From: GWE2-40-63 sp041664345 | GTDB taxonomy: Bacteria; Bacteroidota; Bacteroidia; Bacteroidales; SZUA-534 | Assembly (NCBI GenBank): GCA_041664345.1 | Contig: JBAYKX010000007.1 | Location: 68,760 to 132,759 of the forward strand | DNA: 64,000 nucleotides | Reading direction: 5' to 3' | Part shown: positions 1-8,182 of the stretch, piece by piece | How positions within the stretch are numbered: the first letter of the stretch is position 1 | Layout of the letters: each line of letters starts with the position of its first letter | Program-made: the position numbers and the translations under genes | The notes under the pieces: generated by a model | Databases searched by the model: none | Seen by the model: the letters and a program-made list of their open reading frames with translations, nothing else | Told to the model about the DNA's origin: nothing

Positions 1-531
1 ATCGTCAATCAATTTCCAGTTGGCTTTAATGTTTTCCTGAATGGAAAGCATTTCATTCAACAGCTCCTTACGCTCTTCATCATTTGTTACATCGGCTGGC
101 ACCGCTTTTATTTTGGCATGAAGCGTTTTTACTTTGGAGTAATTCTCGCCATTCTCATCGTAAGCTTTCTTGAGCTCATCCGATAAATCTTCATACTTTA
201 CCCTAGGGTTTTTGTCAATTACTACCCTGCCGGTTGCAATTTCCTTCTCCACTTCACCCAGCTTTTCTTTAACCTCCTGAAGGTTTTTGCTGGTCGATTG
301 CTTTTTATTCGAAGCTTCCTCTTTTTCAGGTTGCTTTTCGTCCTGGTTATATACCCGGTGGTAATTTGCCAATAACGAATAAAGCATGTTCCTGTGAATT
401 GCTTCCGGTTCTTCGGTATTAAAGAATCCTTCCTTTTTTGGGTTTACTTTTAATTCCTTGAATAAAGTTACCCCAGCATTGTAATCACGCTCCGGAGATT
501 GGAGCCATGACTTTAATTTTTGATTTGCCAT
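1..531 (-). CDS. Prophage protein of unknown function, 3' end cut by window edge
   Basis: I read this frame directly from the sequence: an ATG at 531-529 opens a frame with no stop to position 1, so at least 177 residues are present and the C-terminus lies outside. It starts MANQKLKSWL and is rich in Lys and Glu, with a long predicted helical stretch in the second half (EVKEKLGEVEKEI and onward) suggesting a coiled coil. It follows the capsid-region genes on the same strand, so a virion or assembly role is possible, but I do not recognise the family. A terminator-like hairpin at 611-643 separates it from the gene before it, so it may have its own promoter or depend on read-through. Confidence 0.7.
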   Translation of the reverse strand, partial: MANQKLKSWLQSPERDYNAGVTLFKELKVNPKKEGFFNTEEPEAIHRNMLYSLLANYHRVYNQDEKQPEKEEASNKKQSTSKNLQEVKEKLGEVEKEIATGRVVIDKNPRVKYEDLSDELKKAYDENGENYSKVKTLHAKIKAVPADVTNDEERKELLNEMLSIQENIKANWKLIDD

Positions 532-610
532 TTTTACAAAAGTTTAATTAATAAACTGAATTAATGCGAATTCAAAAGTGGAAGTTTGGTCACGACCAAC
601 AAAGGACTAC

Positions 611-643
611 AAAAAAAGCCCCAACCATAAGGCCAGGGCTTTT
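611..643 (-). terminator. Rho-independent terminator after the 204-residue prophage gene
   Basis: Arms AAAAGCCC (614-621) and GGGCTTTT (636-643) form an 8-bp stem. On the minus strand the stem runs into a T-rich tail (complement of the A-run 611-617). It lies about 20 bases after the stop of the 665-1279 gene. Confidence 0.75.
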
Positions 644-664
644 AAATTTAAACCAGTAAAGCTA

Positions 665-1279
665 TTAATGAAAAAAGTCTTTCAAGGCTTTTTGGCCGTG
701 CTTATTCACTACCACAAACTTTTTATGTTTTAGTAAATGAGCGGTACGGTACTCATCCGGGCGGGAATCGTACACTTGAAGCCTGATTTTATCGGCTAGG
801 TCGCGCAAAATTACCGTTGGTTTTTCTTTTGAATAATGATTGAAATACTTGCTTTCAAAATTGAACGGTACATTTACTATATCAAAGTCGTTTTTTAGCT
901 GCAATACCAATGCTTTTTCATAAATACGGGGCAATTCGGTTGCAAAATCAATTGGGTAAGCATCGTTACCGGGTGCCGGATTGGCAAATAATTGGTCAAT
1001 ATCTGACAAGTCAATTTTTTGCAACGGATATGTATTGTTTGCAAAAACAAACGATTCAGCTTCCAATGCTTCAGCTGCAGCTACAATTTTACGACTTTTA
1101 TCGGTTCTACCTGCAATACTTGGGCAACCAATAAAACCAACTCCCTTCGGAAGTTCGCATTCATCGCCAACAACCATTAATTCGCACTTCGATAAATGTT
1201 TTTTCCATGCCTCAATTGAAGCTGCCAAAATACATTCATCGCCCAGAGCGAAACCTATAACTACAATTACTTTAGCCAT
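665..1279 (-). CDS. Prophage protein of unknown function, Rossmann-like start
   Basis: A 204-residue protein beginning MAKVIVVIGFALGDE. The opening hydrophobic beta strand followed by a short loop and the Val-rich second strand (CELMVVGDE) look like an alternating alpha/beta fold, but no catalytic motif is clear. No signal peptide or membrane segment is visible. It lies after the capsid-region genes on the same strand, bounded by hairpins at 1285-1312 and 611-643, so it may be expressed at a different level from the capsid genes. I do not recognise the family. Its place in the structural module hints at a virion-associated or morphogenesis role only by position. Confidence 0.65.
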   Translation of the reverse strand: MAKVIVVIGFALGDECILAASIEAWKKHLSKCELMVVGDECELPKGVGFIGCPSIAGRTDKSRKIVAAAEALEAESFVFANNTYPLQKIDLSDIDQLFANPAPGNDAYPIDFATELPRIYEKALVLQLKNDFDIVNVPFNFESKYFNHYSKEKPTVILRDLADKIRLQVYDSRPDEYRTAHLLKHKKFVVVNKHGQKALKDFFH

Positions 1280-1284
1280 ATTAT

Positions 1285-1312
1285 TAAAAAATAAAGGGGG
1301 CTTTCACCCCCT
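1285..1312 (-). terminator. Intra-operon terminator or attenuator in the structural module
   Basis: Arms GGGGG (1297-1301) and CCCCC (1308-1312) enclose a 6-base loop. Read on the minus strand, the hairpin is followed by TTTATTTTTT. It sits between the stop of the 1317-1868 gene and the start of the 665-1279 gene and could reduce transcription past the capsid genes. Confidence 0.6.
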
Positions 1313-1316
1313 ATTA

Positions 1317-1868
1317 CTAAACTGCTGGAGTTAATGGGATAGCTGCCGTGTAAATTGGTGCGGGTCCGCTTCCAATATCCTCGACTTTGAACGTTATCCC
1401 TGGGCGGTCAGTTGATGCCTTACCGCTGGTATCGTTGGCTGAACATTTAGCAGGGAACCTAGGAGAACCCAATAAACGAAGCTGCCCTTTCATATCTTCG
1501 AATATGAAGAACATTCTCCGGTTCTGGATAACCCTTGCAAATCCTAAAGAATCGGCATTCGGTTGTGGAAAGAAAAATTCAGCCGTGCGTTTGGTGCTTT
1601 CGGCATCACGCTCACCTTGTGTCTCACCATCTAAACCACTGGTTTCGGGAGTCACATAAATGGTGTTCATCTTTTTGGTGGCTAGCATTACTATTGGCAA
1701 CGCAATAGTAATGGCCAACGCAAACGATGTGGGAGAATCTGCTGGCTCAGGCCATTGGGTTTCATCGGCATCGGCCAAGAAACCATAATAGACCTTACTT
1801 ATACCGCCTAAGTTTTCCTGACCCTCAGGAAATGCGATATTTGAGTTAACTAGTGCTGAAAAGTTCAT
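1317..1868 (-). CDS. Candidate prophage structural protein (tail tube or head decoration)
   Basis: A 183-residue acidic protein without signal peptide, starting MNFSALVNSNIAFPEGQENL. It begins 14 bases after the stop of the probable major capsid gene, on the same strand. The composition is beta-rich (VYYGFL, MNTIYVTPET, MFFIFEDMKGQLRLLG), as in small virion proteins such as tail tube or head decoration subunits. The sequence matches no family I can name, so the assignment rests on position and composition. Start: the ATG at 1868 is the only early in-frame ATG. Confidence 0.5.
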   Translation of the reverse strand: MNFSALVNSNIAFPEGQENLGGISKVYYGFLADADETQWPEPADSPTSFALAITIALPIVMLATKKMNTIYVTPETSGLDGETQGERDAESTKRTAEFFFPQPNADSLGFARVIQNRRMFFIFEDMKGQLRLLGSPRFPAKCSANDTSGKASTDRPGITFKVEDIGSGPAPIYTAAIPLTPAV

Positions 1869-1882
1869 AGTTTTCCCCTTTC

Positions 1883-2914
1883 TTATGCGGTGTAATCGCC
1901 GCTTAGTGAGTTTGCAACTGGAACGCCTTCGTTAACCATGAATTCCCTTTTATGCAAATTGGTAATACGCATACCAATATGCCATTGCATCCAGAACTGA
2001 ACCAAATTTGGATCTTCGAAAATGTTACGTACTTGAACAAAATCGATATCACCAAAAGTATTCATACCTAAATCGAAGTTTCCGGGAGTGGTTAAGTGCA
2101 TGCGTTCACCGGTACCTAAACAATAGTGCGATGCAATGCTCAATTTCGACAATCCGGAACGGAATTGGATGTGTTTTAATACATCTTCAAACTCAACAGC
2201 CTTTACAGCTAATTTATTTTGAAGGGCATCCTGCACATTCAATAACTGCACCGGAGGAATGCGAAGAATAAGCGGTTTATCCTTAGCCTTTTCATCGGCT
2301 TTTCGCAGCCAGGTAATTAAATTATCGTAAGCTGTAGTATCTGCACCATCAACAGGAGCATCTAAAGCGCCGGAGTTAACCAGGTTACCTTTGGCCAACG
2401 AAATATCGGTGGCGGTAATGGCATCGCTAATAATGGTATCAAAACCATCAACCATTCCCATAGGGGTTTTATCAGCTGTATTCCTATTCGATGGAAATAA
2501 GGCATCAATAATATCTTCAGCTACGGTAATTACCTTTTTAGCGATAATATCGCGCTCCAACGGGTGCTTTTTATCCTGGTTGTTCACCTTGTTTGCCGAT
2601 GCATCAAACAGCACATTTTTCGCTCGATAGCTTTCAATATCGTCTTTAAGTGCGGCATAAGCTTTTACGGTAATCAAATCGCTTTCGCTTAATTTAGCAA
2701 TCTCGGTTATATAATCGAGAGTACCAGCTACATAAGGTTTGGCAACGCCTCCTTTACGCTGCTCTACTACAATGGTATCTTTGTAGTTCACTTCCAACAG
2801 TGAAATACCTAAAATTTTCAACACATCAATAAGGATTGCGTAAGGCAATACCCTGAAATCCTTTTGATAATTTTTGGCTTCGCGTTGAAGCCCTGTAATA
2901 TTTACTACAGCCAT
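1883..2914 (-). CDS. Probable major capsid protein
   Basis: A 343-residue protein encoded directly after the S49 protease/scaffold gene (one base between them), the usual place of the major capsid protein in tailed phages. It has an N-terminal helical and charged part (residues 1-130), a middle region with many Asp and Ala residues, and a C-terminal part rich in aromatic residues (FGDIDFVQVRN, VQFWMQWHIGMR) that fits the core of an HK97-type or related capsid fold. I see no diagnostic motif, so the call is by gene order and size. Alternatives are another virion protein such as a prohead subunit. Confidence 0.6.
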   Translation of the reverse strand: MAVVNITGLQREAKNYQKDFRVLPYAILIDVLKILGISLLEVNYKDTIVVEQRKGGVAKPYVAGTLDYITEIAKLSESDLITVKAYAALKDDIESYRAKNVLFDASANKVNNQDKKHPLERDIIAKKVITVAEDIIDALFPSNRNTADKTPMGMVDGFDTIISDAITATDISLAKGNLVNSGALDAPVDGADTTAYDNLITWLRKADEKAKDKPLILRIPPVQLLNVQDALQNKLAVKAVEFEDVLKHIQFRSGLSKLSIASHYCLGTGERMHLTTPGNFDLGMNTFGDIDFVQVRNIFEDPNLVQFWMQWHIGMRITNLHKREFMVNEGVPVANSLSGDYTA

Positions 2915-2915
2915 G

Positions 2916-4235
2916 TTACTTTCCTCCTAAATATTCGTTTGCAACTGCATTAATGTCTGCTACAATGTTTTCACCGGTTGCAACAGCATTACTCTTTTCT
3001 TTTGGATCGTCATCGCCTTCGGTAATGGCAACAGCTCCTTTAGTACCCGGTTCGCCTTTTAATTCGGCAATTTTGTTTTCTTTCTCGGTGATAGTGGCAT
3101 CGCGCAAGGCGATAGTTTCGGTTGCAGCGGTTAAATCGGCTTCGGCTTTCGCTTTTAAGTCGTTGGCTGCTTGCAGTTGGCTTTCCAATAGTGGAATCTT
3201 ATCGAGTCCTGCACTAATGGCTTCCAACTGTTCTTCAGATAAGTGGGCGTGCCCTTCAACTATTTCGATACTTGAAATAGCCAAAAGCGCCACCAGTGCG
3301 GACAGTTTCGGATTCATGTGATTTACAGATTTATTTGGGTTTGAATTAGATGAACTTGATTTGGTTGTTTTTTCTTCTACCTGGTAACCGGCCAATTCCA
3401 AAACACGAGTTACGGCATCGTCAAAGGTTCCAATACTATCAATGAGCGTTCCAACAGCATCTTTGGCTTGCATTACACCCCCCAAAATTTGTTTATCGGT
3501 TACATTGGGACGGCTGGCTTTTACATCGGCAATAAATTGGTTGCGGTGTGGATTGAGAAAATTATCTTTTACCGGTTTAAAATTATTGTGGTTTATAGCT
3601 TGCTCATACTCGAGGTTCTTTTCTTCGGATCCATCGGCATAAATGCGAACGTGTACAACACCATCGGAATTGGCTTCGCTAACTGCCTTTCGGCCTTCGT
3701 AAACCATCATGGTTCCAGTACTGCCTACAATATCGGTATCGCGGCTGGCCATTATTTCATCGCAACCGGAATGCAAATAATACATAGCGCTGGCGCTAAC
3801 ACCATCAATGTAACCAAGAACGGGTTTTGTTCTTTTTTGCATGGGTTCTCGCAGCTCAGGAATAGCATTTGCCTGGCCACCTCCCGATTCTCCTAAAAGA
3901 ATATGACCTATCACATTTGGGTTGGCATCGGCTTCGGCAAATCGTTGGCCAAGGGTTCTGGTTCCAACAGGTCCGCAAGGTTGATCATGTTTGGTAATTA
4001 TACCACGTACGGGTAAAACATGAATAAGCTTTTGGTTTGCTTCCGTATTATCCATACCAGTTACAGCATGGCTGGCCGCTAAAACATGAAAAGGAATGGA
4101 ATTTTGTGGTTCTCCTTCGGCTTGGAATGCCATACCATTTAACATACCGTTGAATAACGGATACATGGTATTGAATGTATTGGCATCAATTAACCATGGC
4201 GAAGAAAGTAATGAGCTTAAAAAAGTAAAATGCAT
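2916..4235 (-). CDS. Prophage head maturation protease (S49 family) fused to a scaffold-like C-terminus
   Basis: A 439-residue protein. The N-terminal half is an S49 (SppA/ClpP-fold) serine protease: GESGGGQANAI (about 115-125) is the oxyanion-side loop, and DGVSASAMYYLHSG (about 144-157) carries the likely nucleophile Ser149. A Lys in DGSEEKN near 207 is the candidate general base, as in SppA. The C-terminal third (about 340-400) is Ala/Glu/Lys-rich coiled coil, as in phage protease-scaffold fusions. The product would scaffold procapsid assembly and then cleave head proteins. The start at 4235 fits the family's usual opening (LSSLLSSPWLID). That start codon lies inside a perfect 11-bp hairpin (4232-4262). 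Confidence 0.8.
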   Translation of the reverse strand: MHFTFLSSLLSSPWLIDANTFNTMYPLFNGMLNGMAFQAEGEPQNSIPFHVLAASHAVTGMDNTEANQKLIHVLPVRGIITKHDQPCGPVGTRTLGQRFAEADANPNVIGHILLGESGGGQANAIPELREPMQKRTKPVLGYIDGVSASAMYYLHSGCDEIMASRDTDIVGSTGTMMVYEGRKAVSEANSDGVVHVRIYADGSEEKNLEYEQAINHNNFKPVKDNFLNPHRNQFIADVKASRPNVTDKQILGGVMQAKDAVGTLIDSIGTFDDAVTRVLELAGYQVEEKTTKSSSSNSNPNKSVNHMNPKLSALVALLAISSIEIVEGHAHLSEEQLEAISAGLDKIPLLESQLQAANDLKAKAEADLTAATETIALRDATITEKENKIAELKGEPGTKGAVAITEGDDDPKEKSNAVATGENIVADINAVANEYLGGK

Positions 4236-4262
4236 TGCCTTGTTTTTTTTTCAAGGCAATGC
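4232..4262 (-). promoter_or_regulatory. Hairpin covering the protease start codon
   Basis: Arms GCATTGCCTTG (4232-4242) and CAAGGCAATGC (4252-4262) pair perfectly over 11 bp around a 9-base A-rich loop (in mRNA). The ATG of the protease gene (4235-4233) is within the 3' arm. In the mRNA this would hide the start codon unless melted, so it may set the level or timing of protease translation. It is not followed by a proper T-run, so it is less likely to be a terminator. Confidence 0.6.
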
Positions 4263-4290
4263 TATTTAAAAGGCTGTAGCTATTAAAGGA

Positions 4291-5334
4291 CTATGAATTA
4301 TCGCGATATGAAAGGGGTCGAATCTGAATCATCTTTGCTTTAATTGCAAGGGCTTCCGCACTAAATGGAGTTCCATTAAATCCATATTCGCCAGAACCAT
4401 CGATATAGAAGTATTCATCAATGCCCCAATAAACAGGTTGGTTAAGAATTATTTGATATTGTTTGAGCAATTCATCTAAATCAGATGAAATAATTGAATT
4501 TCCACTTAAATCTAGATGTCCTGGAGTAGAATATGTGAAAAATCTAGTCATACCTGCATTTATAATTGTTAAGCTATCTTGATAATAAAAATATAGTCCA
4601 AAATTTGAAATAAAAATTCCGTTTATAAATCTACCCAATCTTATAGCAAGGTAGCTTTCTTGAGTTACAGTATAATGTCTCAAAATTGTTTTAGTTTCCC
4701 CAGGTTGGAATGATAATTCTTCTAAAATACCATTGAAATCAATGGTTAAAAAACTTTCATTATCTTCAACACATTTCAATGTAAAATTTAAATCGAAATC
4801 CTTATTAACTATTGCCAATATGTTTGAAGTAAAATGCCAATCATTAAAAATGGTATCCCACAAACTCAAAGGTGGAATAGCATACGCATCTAAATTAATA
4901 AACGGCACCTGCTCACCAACTGCATTGAATTCAATGTTGTATCCGTTGTAATTTGGCATATCGGATACGTTTTCCTGAATGGTAATTTTGCCTGAAGGCG
5001 TTAAACGGCTCACTCCATTTTTATCGGTTAGTACGAGCCTTACCAATCGGCCACGGAATGTTTTGAGGAACAGTTCGGCATCCTCGCGAACTTTTGGGTG
5101 CCTGAAATTTGCCTGAACTTTGTATATGGTTCCATGGCCTTCATCATCATCGGTAATGGAGTATGTTCCGTCGGTAATTTCAATTTCGTTGAATTGCTGG
5201 CCTGTTGAAAATTCAATTTCCGATAGGTTAATGCTTAAGGCAAATGGCAAATTGGTTACATATACATCTTTAATAATTTGCACCTTGTTAAGGCTGGCAA
5301 AGTTCTGTGTATTGGTACTTTTTACTAAATTCAT
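4291..5334 (-). CDS. Prophage protein of unknown function before the head protease
   Basis: A 347-residue, beta-rich protein with no signal peptide or membrane segment. The first 150 residues have alternating short strands and turns (SEIEFSTGQQFNEIEITDG, GRLVRLVLTDKNG), and the C-terminal half is rich in Phe, Tyr and Asn (YYIDGSGEYGFNG type turns). It lies at the head of the structural module, 18 bases after the preceding gene and about 55 bases before the protease gene. Such a place could suit a virion or tail protein. I do not recognise a family. Confidence 0.6.
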   Translation of the reverse strand: MNLVKSTNTQNFASLNKVQIIKDVYVTNLPFALSINLSEIEFSTGQQFNEIEITDGTYSITDDDEGHGTIYKVQANFRHPKVREDAELFLKTFRGRLVRLVLTDKNGVSRLTPSGKITIQENVSDMPNYNGYNIEFNAVGEQVPFINLDAYAIPPLSLWDTIFNDWHFTSNILAIVNKDFDLNFTLKCVEDNESFLTIDFNGILEELSFQPGETKTILRHYTVTQESYLAIRLGRFINGIFISNFGLYFYYQDSLTIINAGMTRFFTYSTPGHLDLSGNSIISSDLDELLKQYQIILNQPVYWGIDEYFYIDGSGEYGFNGTPFSAEALAIKAKMIQIRPLSYRDNS

Positions 5335-5352
5335 AATTATTTGATTTATAAG

Positions 5353-5853
5353 TTAATGACTAATTGAGACAGATAAAGACGGTTTAGGACAGTATGAGGA
5401 CAAATCGTCGAAAAAAATAGCGGGGTTATTTGAATAATTTTTCTTGCGCATGCGGTAATCCCGTTTTTTTAACATTTCATAAGTGCGCATGTCGCCTGGC
5501 AAATTATGGGCATCAATAAAAAGGTAAATACCATCTTTTAAATAAAGGCTTGAATTTTTATGATACGGTGCCAGGAACTGGAATAGATCGATATCGAGTA
5601 AACTATCTAAATAATCGCCAATAACTTTGTTTCCGCGCTCGCCTATATTCACTTTTCCGCCTGAATCTTTTAAAACCCAATCGGGAACATATACTTTGGT
5701 TTCGGGCAGTGGTGCCGAAAATTCCTCCCAGCGTAATAATGAGAAAACAAGCGGTGCAAGGTTGAATTTTGCCGAAAGAAATGGGGGTTTTCCACAAATA
5801 CTTATAAGGTAACGTTCCTGGTGTGGTTTTAAATAAAGCTTAAGCTGCTGCAT
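5353..5853 (-). CDS. Small prophage protein of unknown function, first gene of the structural transcript
   Basis: A longer frame opens at 6000, but I choose the ATG at 5853 (MQQLKLYLKPHQERYL). The upstream 49 codons overlap AT-rich DNA next to the repeat cluster and read as low-complexity, and a possible -7 box (TAAATTTG, complement of 5878-5885) lies 25 bases before this ATG. The 166-residue product has a central part with YLDSLLDIDLFQFLAPYH and a basic C-terminal patch (KKRDYRMRKKNY), perhaps for nucleic-acid contact. No family is recognised. It would be the first gene read after the terminator at 6288-6315. Confidence 0.6.
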   Translation of the reverse strand: MQQLKLYLKPHQERYLISICGKPPFLSAKFNLAPLVFSLLRWEEFSAPLPETKVYVPDWVLKDSGGKVNIGERGNKVIGDYLDSLLDIDLFQFLAPYHKNSSLYLKDGIYLFIDAHNLPGDMRTYEMLKKRDYRMRKKNYSNNPAIFFDDLSSYCPKPSLSVSISH

Positions 5854-5877
5854 ACTGATAAATTTTACTGGTTTTGA

Positions 5878-6121
5878 CAAATTTATGATTATAACTTTTG
5901 TTTTAAAACTTTTGTTTGATGTGATATTGTACCAAAAAAGTGTAAGTGTGTAATAATGCAATTTTGTGAGCCTAATAAACACATTAACAATTTGTTGCAC
6001 ATTACACTTGTTTTGTAATGTGGCAAAATTGAAAATGTAATGTTTGTAATTTTTGTAATGTTGAAAATATGCATTACACTTTTTTTGTAATGTTTGAAAA
6101 AGTGTAATGAAAAATGTAATG
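5878..6121. promoter_or_regulatory. Late-region control segment with a TGTAATG repeat cluster
   Basis: Between the early terminator and the first structural gene lies about 430 bases without a convincing gene. TGTAATG occurs at 6014-6020, 6036-6042, 6054-6060, 6086-6092, 6103-6109 and 6115-6121, with a partial copy at 6045-6050. The inverted form CATTACA is at 6000-6006 and 6072-6078. That is eight full copies in about 120 bases. A candidate Bacteroidota -7 box (TAAATTTG on the minus strand, 5878-5885) lies downstream of them towards the structural genes. A binding site array for a late activator or for replication proteins is an inference. Open frames here are built from the repeats and are not reported. 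Confidence 0.55.
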
Positions 6122-6287
6122 TGTAACTTTTTGGGCTTTAATTCTTTGGAGGAATATTACAGAATTACATTTTTTTTAAATATAATCAAGTTGAAGGAAA
6201 AAAAGGAAATAAAGAGAGGCCACCAAATAAAGTTGAAAAGTAAAAAATGGGTAAAAAAAAGGAATAGAATGTGGTGTGCTTCGCACC

Positions 6288-6315
6288 AATAAAAAACCCA
6301 GCGAAGGGCTGGGTT
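6288..6315 (-). terminator. Terminator ending the prophage early operon
   Basis: Arms AACCCAGC (6295-6302) and GCTGGGTT (6308-6315), 5-base loop. On the minus strand the stem is followed by T-rich sequence (complement of the A-run at 6291-6296). It lies about 35 bases after the stop of the PAPS-reductase-like gene. Confidence 0.8.
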
Positions 6316-6349
6316 AAAAGGAATGGATATGACCATATATTTATTTCGT

Positions 6350-7573
6350 TCATGTTCTAGTATGTTCCCGCAATTCATTAAATAATAAAGCCATTGTAGA
6401 ACCGTCGCTGTATTTTCTATCCAATAGTACATCACCAATGGTTTCAGTACCGTCCCAATTATTGGGCCATGTATTGGCGTTAATTAATTCGTGAATGCGC
6501 TGTATTTCATCAACGTTTATAATATCAATTGTGGGCCTATTCAAACTTACGGCCTCTTTATTAACCGATTCCTGAATTCCAATTATCCTGGATAGGAAAA
6601 TCTTTCGGGCATCAAGTGTTAATGGGCCTAATCGTTGCTGGTTTTTTGATAAGGTTCCATCCTTTTTAACCGATCCGTTTTTTCGTAGCCTATATTGCGG
6701 GTTCCTCATTTCCCTATAAATTGGTTTCAACTCCATTAACGGAGTTAAATAGCTCCAATAGGGCATTCGGATAACCGCTTTTAGCGCTTTATCTTCTTGG
6801 GCCAACGGACAACCAATGCACCCGGTTCTGGCGTTTATCTCTTCCGCTTCATCACCACCGTAGGCATCGGCCAAAAACGCTGTGGGCCATTCTCCGTATT
6901 GTTTCGATGGAGCAAATATTTTAAGCCAATCCCACACTGAGCAAACACGCCAATGTAATATTGGGGCCAGTGTACTGCAAATGGAGCTGTCTAATCCGGT
7001 TTGATACCAACCCTGGCCACATTCTGCCCCATCTTTTGAGCAACTCATTGCAATACGGCCATCGCGAATAGCGCTTTCGCCTTGCCGAACTCCGGTAAGC
7101 ATCAATATTTTCTGGCCAATTTCTTTATGCAATGAGTCTAACGCCTGTTCCATGGGTTCTACTTTAATTTGACCCGTACACCAGCGGAAGGTGTTGGATG
7201 GGGGCGGAACTCCCTTACCTAATATGTATACAAAAAAGCGTTCATCCAACGGAGCCATAACTACTCGGACATCAACTCCCAATGTTTTTAGCTTTTCAAT
7301 TACCCCTTTAGCGGCCAACCACAACGGAATCAATTCCATACGGGTATCGGCACAAAGAACGGTAATAGACTTTGGGGCAACTATTTGGCCTGTAATTATT
7401 AATTGAATAACCAATGTTACCAAAGTAGTTGAATCTTTGCCCCAGCTCCAAGCGATAGCCCAATGATCATGTTTTGGGCCATGTAGGTTTAAACTAGCTA
7501 CGGTTAAGTCAATCTGTTCGTTAAAATCCAATCGCCTGGAACCAAATAAGCTCAATTGTTCTATTTTCTTCAT
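6350..7573 (-). CDS. Phage PAPS-reductase / DndC-like adenylating protein
   Basis: A 407-residue member of the PP-loop superfamily of phosphoadenosine phosphosulfate reductase and DndC-type proteins. The PP-loop is SWGKDSTT at residues 43-50. Further family features are TFRWCTGQIKVEP (about 128-140), GVRQGES (161-167) and a Cys pair in RTGCIGCPLA (252 and 255), with extra Cys near 178-200. Such proteins activate a substrate with ATP and move sulfur. DndC does this for DNA phosphorothioation, but no dndB, dndD, dndE or cysteine desulfurase gene is in the window. The phage substrate is therefore unknown; sulfate reduction, base or tRNA thiolation are alternatives. It is the last gene of the early operon, just before the terminator. 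Confidence 0.75.
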   Translation of the reverse strand: MKKIEQLSLFGSRRLDFNEQIDLTVASLNLHGPKHDHWAIAWSWGKDSTTLVTLVIQLIITGQIVAPKSITVLCADTRMELIPLWLAAKGVIEKLKTLGVDVRVVMAPLDERFFVYILGKGVPPPSNTFRWCTGQIKVEPMEQALDSLHKEIGQKILMLTGVRQGESAIRDGRIAMSCSKDGAECGQGWYQTGLDSSICSTLAPILHWRVCSVWDWLKIFAPSKQYGEWPTAFLADAYGGDEAEEINARTGCIGCPLAQEDKALKAVIRMPYWSYLTPLMELKPIYREMRNPQYRLRKNGSVKKDGTLSKNQQRLGPLTLDARKIFLSRIIGIQESVNKEAVSLNRPTIDIINVDEIQRIHELINANTWPNNWDGTETIGDVLLDRKYSDGSTMALLFNELREHTRT

Positions 7574-7585
7574 GGGTGTGATTCG

Positions 7586-8131
7586 TTATGTGTTAATCAA
7601 TACAAATGGGCGACGGATTCCCTCCGACAAAAACTCAGCAGCTTCCAGCGCCTTTAAAATCTTATCTTTTGTAGGTATGCTATGATCCAATATGGTGAAT
7701 AAAGCCCCTAGGGCAAAATCTGCTCCGCATCCAACGGCATCAATGCCGTTTAAATTCTCGGCTACCTGAAAATCGCTTTCAATTTTAAACAACCTGTTTT
7801 TGTAGGCTACCAGAAAGGTTCCCCCTTTTTCGTCACCATCGGTATATTTCTGCAGATATCCACCCTCTTTAAAACAGGCCCTAACGGCATCAATGAATTG
7901 GGTGCACATGTACGCATAAACATCGTCGGCTTTTATTTCGGGTGGGTTAAACGAAAACCGCAATAACTGAATCATACGGAATGAGGAGGTACAGCCAATA
8001 ACGAATTCACCGTTTTTGAAAACTTTTACATCCTTCCTGATGAAAATATTGCTTCCGTTCGATTCGGCTGAATCTCCACCGATGGTAACTCTGTTTGAGT
8101 GTTTGTTGACAATTCCTACTATACAGGTCAT
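7586..8131 (-). CDS. Phage HslV/proteasome-like Ntn hydrolase
   Basis: The frame opens upstream at 8182, but the ATG at 8131 places Thr directly after Met (MTCIVGIVNK), as in HslV (MTTIV). Removing Met would expose Thr1 as nucleophile. Asp in IGGDSAES (about 19) and Lys in KDVKVFKNG (about 35) match the Asp17/Lys33 positions of HslV and proteasome beta subunits, and GEFVIGCTSSF aligns with the next core strand. The 181-residue length also fits HslV. It is therefore likely an active threonine peptidase of 20S/HslV fold. No HslU-type ATPase is nearby, so it may act alone, use the host unfoldase, or act in head maturation. It lies 12 bases before the PAPS-reductase-like gene. Confidence 0.75.
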   Translation of the reverse strand: MTCIVGIVNKHSNRVTIGGDSAESNGSNIFIRKDVKVFKNGEFVIGCTSSFRMIQLLRFSFNPPEIKADDVYAYMCTQFIDAVRACFKEGGYLQKYTDGDEKGGTFLVAYKNRLFKIESDFQVAENLNGIDAVGCGADFALGALFTILDHSIPTKDKILKALEAAEFLSEGIRRPFVLINT

Positions 8132-8182
8132 AATTAGGTATTTAAAATTAGTTGTACTGTGTTTATTGATAATTGTTAGCAT

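Noticed and set aside
5854..6074. Upstream extension of the 5353-5853 gene and a second overlapping minus-strand frame
   Set aside because: Both are low-complexity translations of the repeat-containing AT-rich segment.
5999..6121. CRISPR array at the TGTAATG repeats
   Set aside because: Repeats are only 7 bases, unevenly spaced, in both orientations, and no cas gene is nearby.
6107..6292. 61-codon plus-strand frame in the gap before the structural genes
   Set aside because: Composition is Lys/Phe-rich from AT-rich DNA, it starts in the repeat array and has no support from context.
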